Source: Amoeboaphelidium protococcarum
Lineage: Eukaryota > Aphelidiomycota > Aphelidea
Length of the DNA stretch: 64,000 nt
NCBI GenBank assembly: GCA_023515745.1
Contig: JALECJ010000004.1
Location: 248,001 to 312,000, forward strand
Direction: 5' to 3'
The notes under the pieces were generated by a model. That model was not told where the DNA came from. It did not search any database and saw nothing but the letters and a program-made list of their open reading frames with translations. A program made the translations under genes and the position numbers. Position 1 is the stretch's first letter. The number at the start of each line of letters is the position of its first letter. Shown one piece after another: positions 39,053-52,055 of this stretch.

Positions 39053-40225
39053 TCAAATCAATTCAGATACATTGAGTGGCATCTCATCAATGGTGGTTGC
39101 ATAATAAGCCTCAATGTCGCGCAACATTTGAACCTCATCAGTTTTCACAAAATTGATAGCCACACCTTTACGCCCAAACCTGCCACTTCTACCAATACGA
39201 TGAATATAGTTTTCGCGATTACCTGGCAGATCATAGTTGATCACCAGCGATACCTATGACACATCAATACCACGGGCCCAGACATCTGTTGTGATAAGTA
39301 CGCGACTAGCACCAGATCTAAACTCCTTCATCACAGCATCTCTGTCCTTCTGTGACATGTCGCCATGCATAGAGCTCAACGTGAAATTGCTCTCCTTCAT
39401 CTTACCGCTGAGCCAGTCCACCTTGCGCCGAGTATTACAGAATATCACCGCCTGTGTGATGGTCAGAGTATCATAGAGATCACAGAGTGTATCAAACTTC
39501 CACTCCTCCTTGTCAACGGCAATGAAGAACTGCTTGATACCTTCCAGAGTCAATTCATCTCTCTTCACGAGAACCTGAACCGGATCAGTCATAAATTTCT
39601 ATGATAGGTCCAGAATCTCTTGAGGCAGAGTTGCAGATACGATAACAACCTAAGTGCTTGGCGGCAGGTGGCGATATATATCATATATCTGCTCCTTCAG
39701 ACCGAGACTGAGTATTTCATCTGCTTCATCCAAGATCAACATCTTCACATTCTTTGATCTAAAGTGACGTCTCCTGATCATATCCAACACTCTACCAGGT
39801 GTTCCGCTGACAATATGCTGACCCAACTCGAGCGACTTCAAATCTTATTACATCGACTGTCCACCAACACAGCAGTGACACTTTACATTCATGAAATCAC
39901 CCAATGCCGATATCACAGTACTGCTCTGTATTGCCAATTCACGCGTAGGAGATAGTACCAACACTTGGATATCGCGCACCTTTACATCGACACGTCCTAA
40001 GGCGCCAATACTAAATGTGGCAGTCTTTCCAGTACCGCTCTACGCCTGGGCCACCACATCCCTACCCATCAGAATTGGTTTAATCGCCCTCTACTAAATC
40101 GCTGATGGTCTCTCGAAATTGTACGCATAGATTCCCCTCAGTAGCTCCTAAGGCAGGCCCATACTCTCAAATGTCTTGCACACCTCCAAATCCCCAGAAA
40201 ATTAAGGCTCCTTATACTTGGACAT
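39053..40225 (-). CDS. EIF4A3: eIF4A3/DDX48 DEAD-box helicase (exon-junction complex)
   Basis: Intronless, 390 residues. All DEAD-box motifs: Q motif FERPSAIQQRAI, AQSGTGKT (I), PTRELA (Ia), GTPGR (Ib), DEAD (II), SATLP (III), VIFCNTRRK (IV), DVWARGID (V) and [13 protein letters not shown] (VI). The residues VWARGID, and [13 protein letters not shown], favour the eIF4A-III branch over eIF4A-I. Several conserved Gln (FVVAQAQSGTGK, PQE) are coded by TAG/TAA here. Only 156 bp separate its start from the SF3A3 start: a bidirectional promoter. Confidence 0.96.
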
Positions 40226-40381
40226 AATCGCTCTTATTTTACGCTATTATAATTTCACAATTATTATGTTTTCTTACGCGTTGGAAGAGAAAGTGAATGA
40301 ACTTTTAATCTTCTACTTTTAGCGAGGATCATTGCCAATCTATAATCATTCAACATAGAGGACTCATTTAAATATACAAGT

Positions 40382-41950
40382 ATGGATTAGATTAGAATAT
40401 TGCATTAGGAGATTGATGTCTTGGAAGAGAAGATTGGCGCTCTGGTAGACTCTAAATGGAAAACGGTAAGTATAACTTATATTGAACGTGTTTTATGGCT
40501 GACAGACTATCTTATAATCTTATTTATATATTTGTAGTGGAGAGAACGAATATTGAAAGAGACTGTAATATCAAAGTTCTTGAATAGCATCAAGTAAAAG
40601 AGTCTGCGTCTATTAGAATTGTATGAGGATTTATAATAGTAGATGGATGGAAATGGTGAATTGCCCAATTTCGATTAATAACTGGCGCATCTACAATAGA
40701 TCAAGTATGATTATAATCGGAATGGGGGTATAGTTCAATTGGCTCAAGAATTTCGCGTTCACATTGACTGGTAGAAGGAATTTGAACTATTGGGGCAGCA
40801 GTTTGATGAAATGGAGGTTTATGGAAAGTACGTTAATCTGCGGCCAGTATATGATCAGTATGTATCGCTTGACTTTGTATAGCCTGAAGGTGGAGTGTAG
40901 TACGTGTAATTTATATCTGACTGTGATTAGATTATTAAAGGTATAAATATTAAAGACTAATAGAAGGTGGATGTAGAGTATAAAAAGTTTATCTAGATGT
41001 TCCACGACTATTTGACGGGATTTCTTAATAAGAGTAGACCATTATGGGACATCAATTCTGTTCTAGTTGATCGCGATAATTAGGAATTCCAAGATGGTAT
41101 ATAAAATCAAGTAGATTCTATTAATTTCTCACTAGACTTGTATTGCTTGGCGTGTGCCAAAGACTTTTCAAAGTAATCAGTTTATGATGGTCATTTGAAA
41201 GGTAAGAAGCATCAGCGAAATGAGAAGCAACTTCTAATGGATAATACTAAAGAGGATCTGGATATGCTTCGATCTATCGAGTGTAAGAAGCGGTAGGAGG
41301 ATTTTAGGTTGATACTCATGATGGAGAGTGATGTTCTATAGATGCTCGAATACTTGAAAGATGTACGCGATAAGACCATCACATTCCTGGAGCGCAAGTA
41401 GACTTTAACATTTGATGAACTGGCTAATATGATTGAAGAGGAATTGAATGAATAAGTCGACTTATCGTCACCATCTTCTGCGTATTAGTAGCTATATATT
41501 GGTTTCGGTAGTGATGATGACCACGATGGTGAGAACAATCAGGATAAGTAAGATTAGGATCATCAACACGACTTTTACAATCCTCTCAAGTTACCACTTG
41601 GATGGGATGGCAAGCCAATTCCATTCTGGCTGTGGAAACTGCATGGTCTGAGATAGGAGTTCCCGTGCGAGATTTGCGGTGGATATGTGTATATGGGTAG
41701 GAGGGCTTTTGAGCGGCACTTTTAAGACTGGCGACACTCTCATGGTATGCGATGTCTCGGCCTTCCCAATAATGCCCAATTCCATGAGATTACAAAGATT
41801 GCGGATGCGTTCGCTTTATGGAATAAGATCAAGTCTTCAGAATAAAGTTCCGATTTTAAAGCTGATGAACTGGAAGAATTTGAAGATCAGTACGGTAATG
41901 TGTTCAACAAGAAGGTTTATCAAGATCTCAAGCGGTAAGGACTACTATGA
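40382..41950 (+). CDS. SF3A3: SF3A3/SF3a60 splicing factor (Prp9)
   Basis: Exons 40382-40465 and 40538-41950, intron 72 nt; 498 residues. [15 protein letters not shown], the matrin-type zinc finger [20 protein letters not shown] with HLKGKKH, and the C-terminal [10 protein letters not shown] with [20 protein letters not shown] and GMRCLGLPN are diagnostic of the U2 snRNP SF3a complex. A TAA shortly before TGA is read as Gln. Confidence 0.96.
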
Positions 41951-42071
41951 TCTTTGAACTGTGATGTAATAGTGGAACCGGAACCGTGATAAAGAGTGAT
42001 AATTAACATTTCTGTATTCAACAATTATTGTATGTAAAACATCTCTTGCCATACTCGGCGCAATTATAAAA

Positions 42072-43724
42072 TCATTTAGACACGTTATTACCCCATACTC
42101 TAATTGTGCAATCATCTGATGCACTGGCAATCATGGAAGAGTTTTGGGGATTCCAACTGACACTGTTTACAGTAGACGTGTGACCGCTTAGAGTCTCCAA
42201 TAGCAAATTACGTTCCCAATTCCAGATATAAACATTATTATCTTCACTTCCACTGGCAACAAATTTCTGGCCGGCACCACCGAAACAGGACCTGATCACG
42301 TACTTGCCCTGTTTATGACCACTCAGCTTTGTCACTGATTACTCTTTCTGTAAATCCCAGATATGTATTTCTGAATTACTCAAATTAACCAGGATATAGC
42401 GATCATCATGCGACAGCTGCAGAGAAGTGAGAGCACTATTTTCTTCAATAACACGCTCGCTCTTCTTCTCCATATCGTAGATACGAATCTTGTTTTCATG
42501 ACACGCAGCCACCATAAACTTACCATCGCGAGTCAGTGCAAGATCTGATACTCTGGCTCCACTCCATCTCTACAGTTATCGTCCGTCAACATCCCACATT
42601 ATGATGCTCTTATCCAGAGATGATGAGACAAAACGGCTGTTATCGCTGAACCACGCGCAGCTACTAATAGCATCCTGATTATTTTACAAAGTCCGGATAC
42701 AGGTGCCAGTCTCAGTATTCCACAACTTCAACTTGACATCATTGCCACAGGTGAGCAGCATCTAATCATTAGGGGACCATGAGAGGAAACATATTGCGTC
42801 CTCATGTCCAGTCAGAGTGTGAACAGGCTACCACGACTAGGCGGACCATATAATACATGTAGTATCTTTAGATGCACTAGCCAAATATTTACCACCATGA
42901 CTGAATGCGACATACCAAATTTCATCTGTATGCTCATTCAGAATAACATTGGTAGTCACAGGAAATTCATCTCTGGCACATTCATGATCTATAAAGAGAG
43001 ACACGCCTTTCTACTGATCAATGCTATTATGATACAGACACTTTGATATTTGGTGCTGATTCGCTTAATCATACAAAATCTCCCATCTGCGTTGTGGTAT
43101 AATCATCGCTGGATTAATCAAAGCTTATAACTCATCAAACAACTGCTACCTAGAAATTTCACCCTTACCCATCCACCCAGACTTATCCTTCAAATCTTGA
43201 ACAGATGAACACATGATCAGGGATGATAACTGATGCAGACTGTCTTTACTATTGACTGCACCTGCCGCAGTTGCACCAACAGAATTAGCAACAGAGCTGG
43301 TAGATAGAGTGGCTATATCATTGCGGAGAACACCGAGAGCATCCTTCAGATTGCGCTCTTCCAGTAGCTCCAGAAAATGCTGCTTATACATCAGAAACTT
43401 GAATTGATCAACATTAGCGGGATCCATCTTCAACTCCTTCATCAGATCATTAGCCTGTAGCCAGTCGCCATTCAGAATCGCCAACCTAAACTTTCCAATA
43501 ACATCAGTTTCACTCTTATATCCACTCTCCTTTTCCAGGATCTTTACACTCTGCTAGTAGCCAAGATCATTCAGACACTACAAAGCTAATCTGACCACCT
43601 GCTCTCTCTGAAACTAATTACTGGAGCCGCATGTACGGTCTCCACCTCCCTCAAAATTACCGCCACCATCTGTGACCATGGCCACATCCTCATTCTAATC
43701 TGTTCTCGTCTTGCCCATTTCCAT
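42072..43724 (-). CDS. WDR26: WDR26/Gid7, CTLH-GID E3 ligase subunit
   Basis: Intronless, 550 residues. LisH motif (QCLNDLGYQQSVKILEKESG), CTLH region (FRLAILNGDWLQANDLMKEL with FLELLEERN), then seven WD40 repeats including VSWNPQNSSMIASASDDCTI and the RSCFGGAGQKFVASGSEDNN repeat specific to WDR26. It is a scaffold of the GID/CTLH ubiquitin ligase. Start: ATG 43724 is the first in the open frame (a second at 43718). Confidence 0.94.
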
Positions 43725-44504
43725 AATCTACTAAAATGATGCTTATGATGATTATGACGACTACCTCTACTCCTAGTGACAGTTCTCAAAAGTCCACTAC
43801 TCAGACTTGAACTTTTTATGTAACGGCGGAATTTTGAAACCAATGCCGTATAACACTGCTGGATATTATAACAGGTGTTTTATGAACAAAATGACAGGTC
43901 ACCACAACCACCGCCGGAATTATAAAAAACAGTTCAGACTGACAAAGCGGGAAATGTTAAAGAGCGGCGAGATTTAGCGGATGAAGAATGAAAGAACTAA
44001 CGAGGCGCGTCTCGCTGAAACTTGTTTCAGTTTCTATATCTGGACATGTTTGAGATCAAAGCAGATACTGGATATAAGACTTGAAACAGAAAATAAAAAA
44101 TTCTTTTTGAAGATGCTTAATTTTATTTTAGTTATTTGTTCTTGTCGTTGTTGCTTCTTTGCTTAACTTATTATGTTGAAATTCATAAGTCATTACGAAG
44201 ACACAGTCACTTTTGCACTCTTTATTGATAGCACGCGTGATTCTTACATTGTTTCAATAGTACTGCTATTTTAATCTACATCTTATTTATAAATTAGATT
44301 TTTTAAATTTAATAGATTAAGTGCGATCGACTACATGGGTGGAGCATGTCACAGCCTTAAGAGTCTCGCCAAGTAACAAGTCTATTTTTATCCCAATCAA
44401 TTGGTTGTCACATTGAAACAGTTCAAGTTGACTTTAATTTGATAATTTTTATTAAAAATTTGTAATATATATAATCACTATCTTATCATATCAAAGAAAA
44501 GAAT
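43725..44504. other. 780-bp AT-rich intergenic region
   Basis: Between the divergent WDR26 and multi-TM genes. A plus-strand frame open for about 160 codons (about 43954-44441) exists but has no recognisable motifs and unbalanced composition, so I do not call it. AT-rich stretches with TATAAATTA (about 44287) probably serve as promoter. No RNA gene recognised. Confidence 0.4.
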
Positions 44505-47213
44505 ATGAATGTTTACTAGTTCAACAATGAATCTGTTCAGTCAATAGCTGGTAGAAGGCTGGATCAGTCTATTCCGTCTCAGACATTCACGGTAATCGCT
44601 ACTGTACTTGCTTGCATTATAACCTTGCGCCTGATAATCAGTACTTTTAATAAAATCACGTCCTTGGTGCCCCGATCAGCAGTCCTTCTGCATTATCTTA
44701 TGAGTCTGTGTGTGGCAGCATACTCAGTCTCTCTGTCTATTGAACTGAATCAAGTCGACTAGTCACAGCCACAAAGTGATTTCAAAATTCAACTGATTCG
44801 ATGGTGTCTGCTTTTAAATAATGTATTTCTATTGCTAGGCCCTTTTCACCTATTAATATTGCAGAAGGGTGCTAAATTCGCAGTGTATCAGTATGTAAAA
44901 GTCATCTTGTTTACTGGCCAAGCTCTGTTTTGCGCCTTTAATGGCTACAATTTGTTTATATTGATGGCTGATTTTGATCTCTCCTCCTTCAGTCAGTTAC
45001 TGTTTAGCTCTTGTGTGACGGCTTGTTATATGGTACCTTGTATTATATCACTGTAATGGATGTGGTGTCATTATTGGCTGCCTGAATTTAATGAACGCCA
45101 TTTATCCGAGTTGAAAGTCTCTGTCAGAAGTGGAGAGTGTCAGCACGGATACTTTAATTAATGTGAATCGTGCCATGTGCTTTTTATTGGCGTTAATCAG
45201 CAAGGTGGCAATCGGCGAAGATTTTATATTCTGGTTACTTCTGTGGTGGTTGTTCTTCTGGGGTAACTCGGATATTTCATGTATTTTGACTACGTGAGCG
45301 TTGCGAAAGGCATCTACAGTGTTGCGGCCATGATTACCTTTGTCGTTTGCAATGCGGTGTATTTACTGACGCTGGTAGGATCTGTCGTGTACTTTTATCT
45401 TAACATGGCTCGTGGTGTTGCATCAGATGCGTCATAGTATAATCTGAATGATATAGAGACTGATCGAGCTGGAGATTCTGTGAAAGAGTCTCAGATCTTT
45501 GTTGAGGTATAGGATGGTAAATCTGGTGCTATAAAAGGCAAAGGTAAAAAGTCAAATATTTTAAAGTCCTCAGAAATTTTGGAATCTTAGTCTCAGGCTT
45601 CCATATTTTAATCCAATAATGCCAATGATTAAATTGTCGACATGGCCAAAGCAGATCACGTTGCTTCTACTGGCATGACCAATACTTTGACAACACTAGA
45701 TGGTATGTATGCTAAAAAGTTAAAGAAGAATATGACTGGTCTATCTACTGCTACTGATGAAATTTTGGCTGTTGAGATTGTGGAGGATAAGGATGCCTAA
45801 ATCTAGAAGCGTGTCGCGTAATAGAGCAATTAAGTGAGTGGTATGAAGACTGAATTACCTGCAATTTAGTCATTTGGAGCTCTGGATGTCCTTCATGATA
45901 TCGGCAATACTAATTTGAACGCGTTCAGATAGGACGCTGGTATTAAATCTGCTGAACCAACAACTGGCGCTGCGCAGAGTTCTTTGACACCTTAATAGCC
46001 TGAGAAGCCTCGCCAGCCGTCAGAGCCTGTAAGACCGGAAGGTGGCCGTAAAGAATCTGGGTTCTAAAGACCAAAGATTGTGCAGCCTAAGCCTGATGTC
46101 AAGCGACTATCTTTAGTGTTGTAATAAACAGGTAAACCGGACTCTTTTTCAGAGCCTAAATTGCCACCGCCTGGGCAATAATAGAAAGATTCGAACAAAA
46201 ACTAGCTGGAATAGCAGAGCTCATAACTGTCATTCGGTTCTGAAAAGTCTACGGTGAATGCTAAAATTCTGATTCCACCTGCCAATCGTTCTTCTGTATC
46301 CTAGGCGTAATCTTCGGTGAGCACTGCAGCACCATCTTCATCGAAAGCAAAAGCTCCCCCTCCTCCGTTACCACCAAAGAAGAAGAACGCAGGAAACACT
46401 TCTGTCGCGTCATTAGCTGCTGCTCAATTGCAGGACTCTGCTCCATCGTCAAAGTTGGGACTTCCAGTCTAGAATGTCGGTATGGATTTTGAAAAGAAGT
46501 TGAGCCTAAAGCCAGAGTAGCCTTCTACCATGAAGAGGAAACCAAGCAGTCTTTTTGCTGATGATGATGACGACGACAATGATGATCAAAATAACGACAA
46601 CCAGGAAGCAGATAACGGAAAGTAGCCAAAGTTTAGAGACAGGCGACAGTCATCTGACGGATTGTTCAGTGGTATCAAAAAAGCTTCAAATGAATCGCTT
46701 GACCAGAACAGAATGAGCTTTGAAATTGCGATTCCCGTGCCAACTTTGAACAGATCATAGCGGAAAATGATATTCTCACTGGATGATATTCAATCTGTAG
46801 TCAGCTGGCTCTAATCTAGGAATGGTATCAACTGCGCATCAGATGTCTTGCCTCATGCAGACAAGTATAAGTCATCTGATGAATACTTTTCAGCCGTGAT
46901 TGCAATCTTGAGAAAGCTATCTGAGCCTCTGTTTTGTCACTTGGTCTTGTTTCTGATGCTGCGCGTAACTTCAGGTAAACCAATGTCTGCGTACTAGCGA
47001 ATGGTATTTGCGTAAACTCCAGATAAATTGCAGTAATCAGATGCTGGAAAGTATGGTGATGAAAAGGTTGCAGGTGAATTTAAATAGCTGTTCAAGGCCG
47101 CGTACCCGAATGCACCACCCCAATGTACTGAGTGGAACGACAAGTTTATCATGCCGGATGATGCAGAGAAGTTGTTTGTCACGTTGTAGTATCTAAAGAA
47201 TAATACAATCTGA
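44505..47213 (+). CDS. Large seven-TM protein with long disordered Pro/Gln-rich tail, unknown family
   Basis: Intronless, 902 residues. Residues 1-310 hold about seven hydrophobic segments (FTVIATVLACIITLRLIIST, AVLLHYLMSLCVAAYSVSL, LLNNVFLLLGPFHLLIL, VILFTGQALFCAFNGY, LFSSCVTACYMVPCIISL, FYILVTSVVVVLLGQLGYF, VAAMITFVVCNAVYLLTLVG). Residues 310-750 are Ser/Pro/Gln/Lys-rich with a PPPPLPPKKK SH3-type ligand and a poly-Asp tract. Residues about 755-902 look folded (VVSWLQSRNG, ILRKLSEPLF). The layout recalls GPCR-like receptors with signalling tails, but I find no family signature; the C-terminal block is at best faintly RhoGAP-like. Confidence 0.7.
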
Positions 47214-47381
47214 AGGCGCTGTTCTTAAAAAGCAATATTACGATCCAGCGCGGTGTTTGAAATAAGAAATTGTGTAGTTTATTTATATAATAATAGATTG
47301 AATACATACAAACGCACATGAATTTCATTTTACATCTCGATTTAAACGCGAACCAGTTCTCAAAAAATCAGAGAGAAAGAA

Positions 47382-48026
47382 ATGACGATAGAAACAGATG
47401 ATAAAGCTTAGGGACCATTTTAGAAGGATATGGATGGCATCAATACACCTGCAGATAAACAAGATGATAAAGAGCACTCTTCTTTGGTAATATCTTATTT
47501 AGTAATAAAAGTGATAATTACTTTACTCGATATCAAAGTGTAGACAGATTTTGGAAACTTATTCAGAACGTAACCTTGCGCAAGACCCGCATTACTCACT
47601 GGAATTGGAACTGGACTTTCTTTGGGAGCTATTAGATATCACATATCACGTAAGACGGTTATATAATAATCCAAATATATGAGCTATGTATACGTAATGT
47701 GTAGTAAACGTTTTGAGTGCAACAAATTACGCGTATGGATCCTTCTTAATAACATCATTAATATACTGGTAATCTGGATTTGACATTTTATACATAGCAT
47801 CCATAATCGTTACATATAATGTATTTAATAGTGATGTAGGCACGTGTGTTAATATCGACGAATAGAGATGGCCAAACGGGGAAATGTTATAAAAGCACCC
47901 ATCAAGGTGAAATCTATACGAGACTTGGAGGATAGATATCAGGAGTTTATTGAACAAAAAGGACTTGATTAAGAGGAGGTGTTCAATGAAGAACTCAAGG
48001 CTGACCCATCACTTAATAGCAAATGA
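47382..48026 (+). CDS. COX20: COX20 cytochrome oxidase assembly factor
   Basis: Exons 47382-47486, 47544-47649, 47705-47768, 47840-48026; introns 57, 55 and 71 nt (all TGTAG); 153 residues. Family core: NLFRTQPCARPALLTGIGTG followed by GAIRYHIS, TNYAYGSFLITSLIYW and HVCQYRRIEMAKR. The last two are only joined correctly after splicing. COX20 is an inner-membrane chaperone for Cox2. The N-terminal 38 residues are acidic and the tail is charged. Confidence 0.85.
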
Positions 48027-48326
48027 TTGAATCAACTTTTCTTGTTATTATGACATTGGAACAGTTTCGTCATTAGCTTACCTACTGTCGTTTTGTATTT
48101 ATCTCCTGACCGTAGCTTCTTTGTCTCCGCGTCTCTTCTTTACTTCTACGTTCATCGTCGTCTCCGGCTTATCTCGCCACCGTTCCTTCTTTCCCTTCGA
48201 CTTTTATTTCGTCACTGCATATAAATTCAGTCAGATATCCTCTAACATTTTACTGTGGTCTCTTACTATTTTTTTATTCAAAAGTTAAATAGTTGCAATA
48301 TAGGCTGAATTGTCAGAATAATAAGA
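48027..48326. promoter_or_regulatory. SDHC upstream region, pyrimidine-rich with TATA-like element
   Basis: 300 bp without a gene. CT-rich over about 48120-48215, with CATATAAATTC at about 48220, roughly 100 bp before the SDHC start. Confidence 0.4.
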
Positions 48327-48821
48327 ATGCTGAGTTTAAGTACAAAGTTCGCTCGTCAGTCGCTGGCTATGGGTCAGAGTAGGAGCAGTATGATCTTTAA
48401 TGGTGGAAGATAGTAAATGATTTAGAGCAGATTCACTCAGACAGTTGCCAGGCCTGTTAATCGCCCAGAGAGTCCTCACTTGTAAATTTATGAGTTCTAA
48501 CTGCCTTGGCTAATGTCTATTGGACATCGTGTCACTGGATGCGCTCTGTCCGGTCTCACCTACTTTGCAGCGATTGGCTATGCTGCAAGTCCTGCCGTGT
48601 TCAGTTCCGCCTCCATGGTGGGAGCTGTGCATTTCGTCCCTCTGCTACCACTATTGATGAAAGTTGGTCTGAGTGCGCCATTTGCGTATCACTCATTTAA
48701 TGGTATCAGACACTTGCTGTGGGATTATAGTTACTGTCTGGGCCTAAAGCAAGTGTATGCCACTGGATATGCTGTCGGAGGTCTTACCGTTCTCAGCACT
48801 GCTTATTTGTGCTCATTATGA
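48327..48821 (+). CDS. SDHC: Succinate dehydrogenase cytochrome b subunit
   Basis: Intronless, 164 residues. Mitochondrial presequence-like N-terminus (Arg/Ser-rich), then RPVNRPESPHLQIYEFQLPW with LMSIGHRVTG (ubiquinone/heme pocket) and FAYHSFNGIRHLLWDYSY (His heme ligand region), three TM helices. Complex II membrane anchor. TAR codons occur at Gln in the SPHLQIYEFQ segment. Confidence 0.94.
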
Positions 48822-49057
48822 TTACCCGCTTGAATTGGTGAATATAAAAATAATTTTTACGTTATCCATCATTATTTTGCATAGTATTATGTGCTTGAGT
48901 AATAATAGTAAATGTAGTGATTCAACGCTATCATGCACATGAAGTTTTATCTCGCTGTGTTAATTTGCCTCAATCTCGGTATTGATATCAGATTCAATAA
49001 TACGTCTTTACCTCTAGAGTATTTATTATCGCTCAAGAACATTCAACGTGACGAATT

Positions 49058-51946
49058 ATGCCTTTGATGGAACGCGACGATTTCTCTCAAAATTGTTTCT
49101 CTCTTTTCTTGTTGAATACTGCCACCACATTGGCTAAAATAACTTTATTCTATCAAATATCTTTTAGTATGACTGTGACAATTGAAGATAAAGGTATTAT
49201 ATAGACAAAGGATGCTGTGGTGGAAAGTGCATAGTATATAGCAGTGTCTTTGGACGGATAGATGAGTGGTGTGACTGAGGATGGTAGAGTGTTGTGGAAT
49301 AGACGGGTGGCAGATGGTATCATCAGGACTAAATATTAGTAGGTGCCATGGCTCTAATCAGATTCTTAATATCACAGGAACGATCCACCTGCTGCTACTG
49401 CTCAGTATTCTCTTATTGTAGAGCCGCATGGTGATGGAGCAATTTACATGGCGGAACCAATGCAGAAATTGAAGCGATTGCCCCTTACGGTAAAGTAGTT
49501 GATTAATCACTCACCATTCTCTGTGGATGGTCAAGTATTTGTGGGCTCTAGTAAGTCTCAGGTGGTTTCTATAGATTTGCGCACTGGTTAGAAGGTTACA
49601 TAGTTTGCAGATTCTGGCGATAAAGATGTTGATGGTGGTAATCAGGATCATTTTACCTAATCTCATGGATATCCTTTTGAAAATGGCAATTAGAAGAATA
49701 TCATTAGTGTTGGTGTCACAGAGTATAGTGTGCTGCTGTATGATGCTGATGATAGTAGACTCCCTAAATGGAATGTCACTTATACAGTGGTGTCATCTAT
49801 AGATTTTGCAGACGTTTTACGAGATTAATAATCTGGGAGTCAGATTGATGGCCAGTTTTATCCATCCCTTGATGGTTCTGTGGTTTTTGTCCGTTCAGGC
49901 ATTTAGAATCCAGGTGGCGGTGGATGGAAAGTGGATCTGGGTGCGCCAGCAGTATCCTTATTTAAAGTCTAGCGTACTCTGGACGAACGTTGTTACTTGT
50001 TACAAGTCGCCCTGTCACCGCCACATCTATCTTTGACTTAGGATTATCACGTTCGAGTACATAAAGGCTCTTTGTATCTTTTAGATGGCGCTAAATACTT
50101 TGGATAGTATGAGATACAGTCACAAGATCCTGGATTATCTAAAGATCTCGCATAGTCTCCTTATGTCATTGTGGATGGAGACTCTTAATCTTAGCATTAT
50201 CAACAACAACAGTCATTGATGGTGAGGGATGTATGTCTGGCCAACTGTCGCGTTGGTCAGTCTAATTATCCATACTGTCTTGCCGGGAGGTATGAATATT
50301 CAGCCGTGGATTATGGAGATTTGTCTCTTGTTCCATTCCAACCCAAAGATGTTGTTCCTGTAATCAAGTAGCCATCTTCGTCATCAGGTGGACAATTATC
50401 TATCGCTCCTTCAACTGGTAGTTGGAATCTTGGCATTGACTTTAGAATCATTCTGTTCACTTTGGCTTTCGCCATCACTATGCCTCTATTATATTTCGCT
50501 GCACAAAAGCTTTATCACTAAGTTTCTGTTTAAGGTGACTCTGAATAAAAGTAGACTAAGCGTAGACGTAAGCGGCCGTAGAAAAAGAATAAGGCTATTA
50601 ATAATGCAGTTGATGATTAGGACCATAGCAATGGCCCAGTAGATACATGGAAGACTGACTAGTCAGTTAATAATGCCAGTAGTTTATCTGTGGAAGAGGA
50701 TTAGATTGTTGGATACGGTTCGCATGGTACAGTGGTATTTAAAGGCCACTTTCATGGTCGATAGATTGCGGTGAAGAGACTACTGGTCAATTTTTATGAC
50801 ATTGCTACTAAGGAGGTGGATTCATTGCTCAAAGCTGATCATCATCCGAATGTGGTGCGTTATTACTGTCAAGAAACCAGGGACTAATTTCTATATATTG
50901 GCTTGGAGTTGTGTCTCGCCTCATTGTATGAAGTAGTGGAATCTGCATCTACGAATAAGTATCAGAGTATCGTTGATAGTCTGGATGAATAAAAGTTGAT
51001 CAGAGAGATCAGCCTGGGGATTGGGCATTTACATCAGCTTAATATTGTTCATCGAGACATCAAGCCATAGAATATACTGATTGCGCATAACAATGGATAA
51101 TATCGTGCAGTGATTAGCGATTTTGGACTGTGTAAGAAACTGGCAGATGATCAAGACAGTTTTCATCATACAGCAATGCAGAGCGGTGGTACTAATGGAT
51201 GGCGTGCACCCGAGACGATATTCGCTACTTCAGGCGCAAATTATATGGAGAATATGATGCGACTGACTCGTGCGGTAGATGTCTTCTCCGCCGGATTGGT
51301 GTTCTATTTTATACTCACTCATGGCAGTCATCCGTATGGAGATAGATTTGCCCGGGAATAGAATATAATTAATGATGTCAAAACTATCGACTTGGATGAA
51401 GATGCTGCTGAAGCTGCAGACTTGGTATAGAATATGATCAGATTCCATCCGGACGATAGGCCGTCAATGGACACTGTGTTAATGCATCCGTTCTTTTGGC
51501 CACTATCTAAACGCTTACAATTTCTCTCCGATCTATCCGACCGTTTGGATGTAGAAGATAAAGCATCATCTACCATGATTGCTGATTTCAATAGCCTTGG
51601 CTAAGAGGTGTTCTCACCCTCAGGATGGCATAATAAAGTGGACAGGCGACTGTTTGCCAATTTGGGCAAGTATCGCAAGTATGACAATGACAGTCTCACA
51701 GATTTGCTGCGAGCTATGCGTAACAAGCGAAATCATTTTAACGACCTGCCTCAGGAATTATAAGCAGTTATGGGTCCCATTCCTGATGGATACTACACGT
51801 ATTTTAACACTCGATTCCCATAGCTGTTGATGGTTGCCTATAACTTTGTGCTATCCTAAACATCATCTCTCATGACTGAACCTCTCTTCTAGTAGTATCT
51901 CCTTAACAAGCCCCCTCCTCTCTCTGCTACTCATAAGTCTCTCTGA
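49058..51946 (+). CDS. IRE1: IRE1 unfolded-protein-response kinase/RNase
   Basis: 962 codons in one frame from ATG 49058. Luminal domain (residues about 65-480) with PQQ-like repeats (VSLDGQMSG, DGRVLWN), one TM segment (IILFTLAFAITMPLLYF), a basic cytosolic linker, kinase (GSHGTVVFKG, HRDIKPQNIL, ISDFGLCKKL, APE in WRAPET) and the KEN RNase domain (VDRRLFANLGKYRKYDNDSL, MRNKRNHFNDL). IRE1 senses unfolded ER protein and splices a transcription-factor mRNA. The 5' end is doubtful: ATG 49058 gives a poor signal peptide. A classical one (MKFYLAVLICLNL) begins at 48939 and may be joined by a long intron to about 49242. Confidence 0.93.
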
Positions 51947-52055
51947 TTTAGCATTGGTAGATAATTGTCACAGGAGTAGCTTCATTTAAAGCTCTCGATA
52001 AGATGAATATCATAAAGTATAGAATGAATTAAAAGATACACGGCATGTTCATATT

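Noticed and set aside
40721-40745. tRNA-like start (GGGGGTATAGTTCAATTGG, resembling an A box)
   Set aside because: It lies in a conserved coding part of SF3A3 and no matching B box or acceptor stem follows.
43954-44441. Plus-strand open frame of about 160 codons upstream of the multi-TM gene
   Set aside because: No domain, no neighbours in a plausible splice pattern, and with one stop codon such lengths arise by chance in AT-rich DNA.
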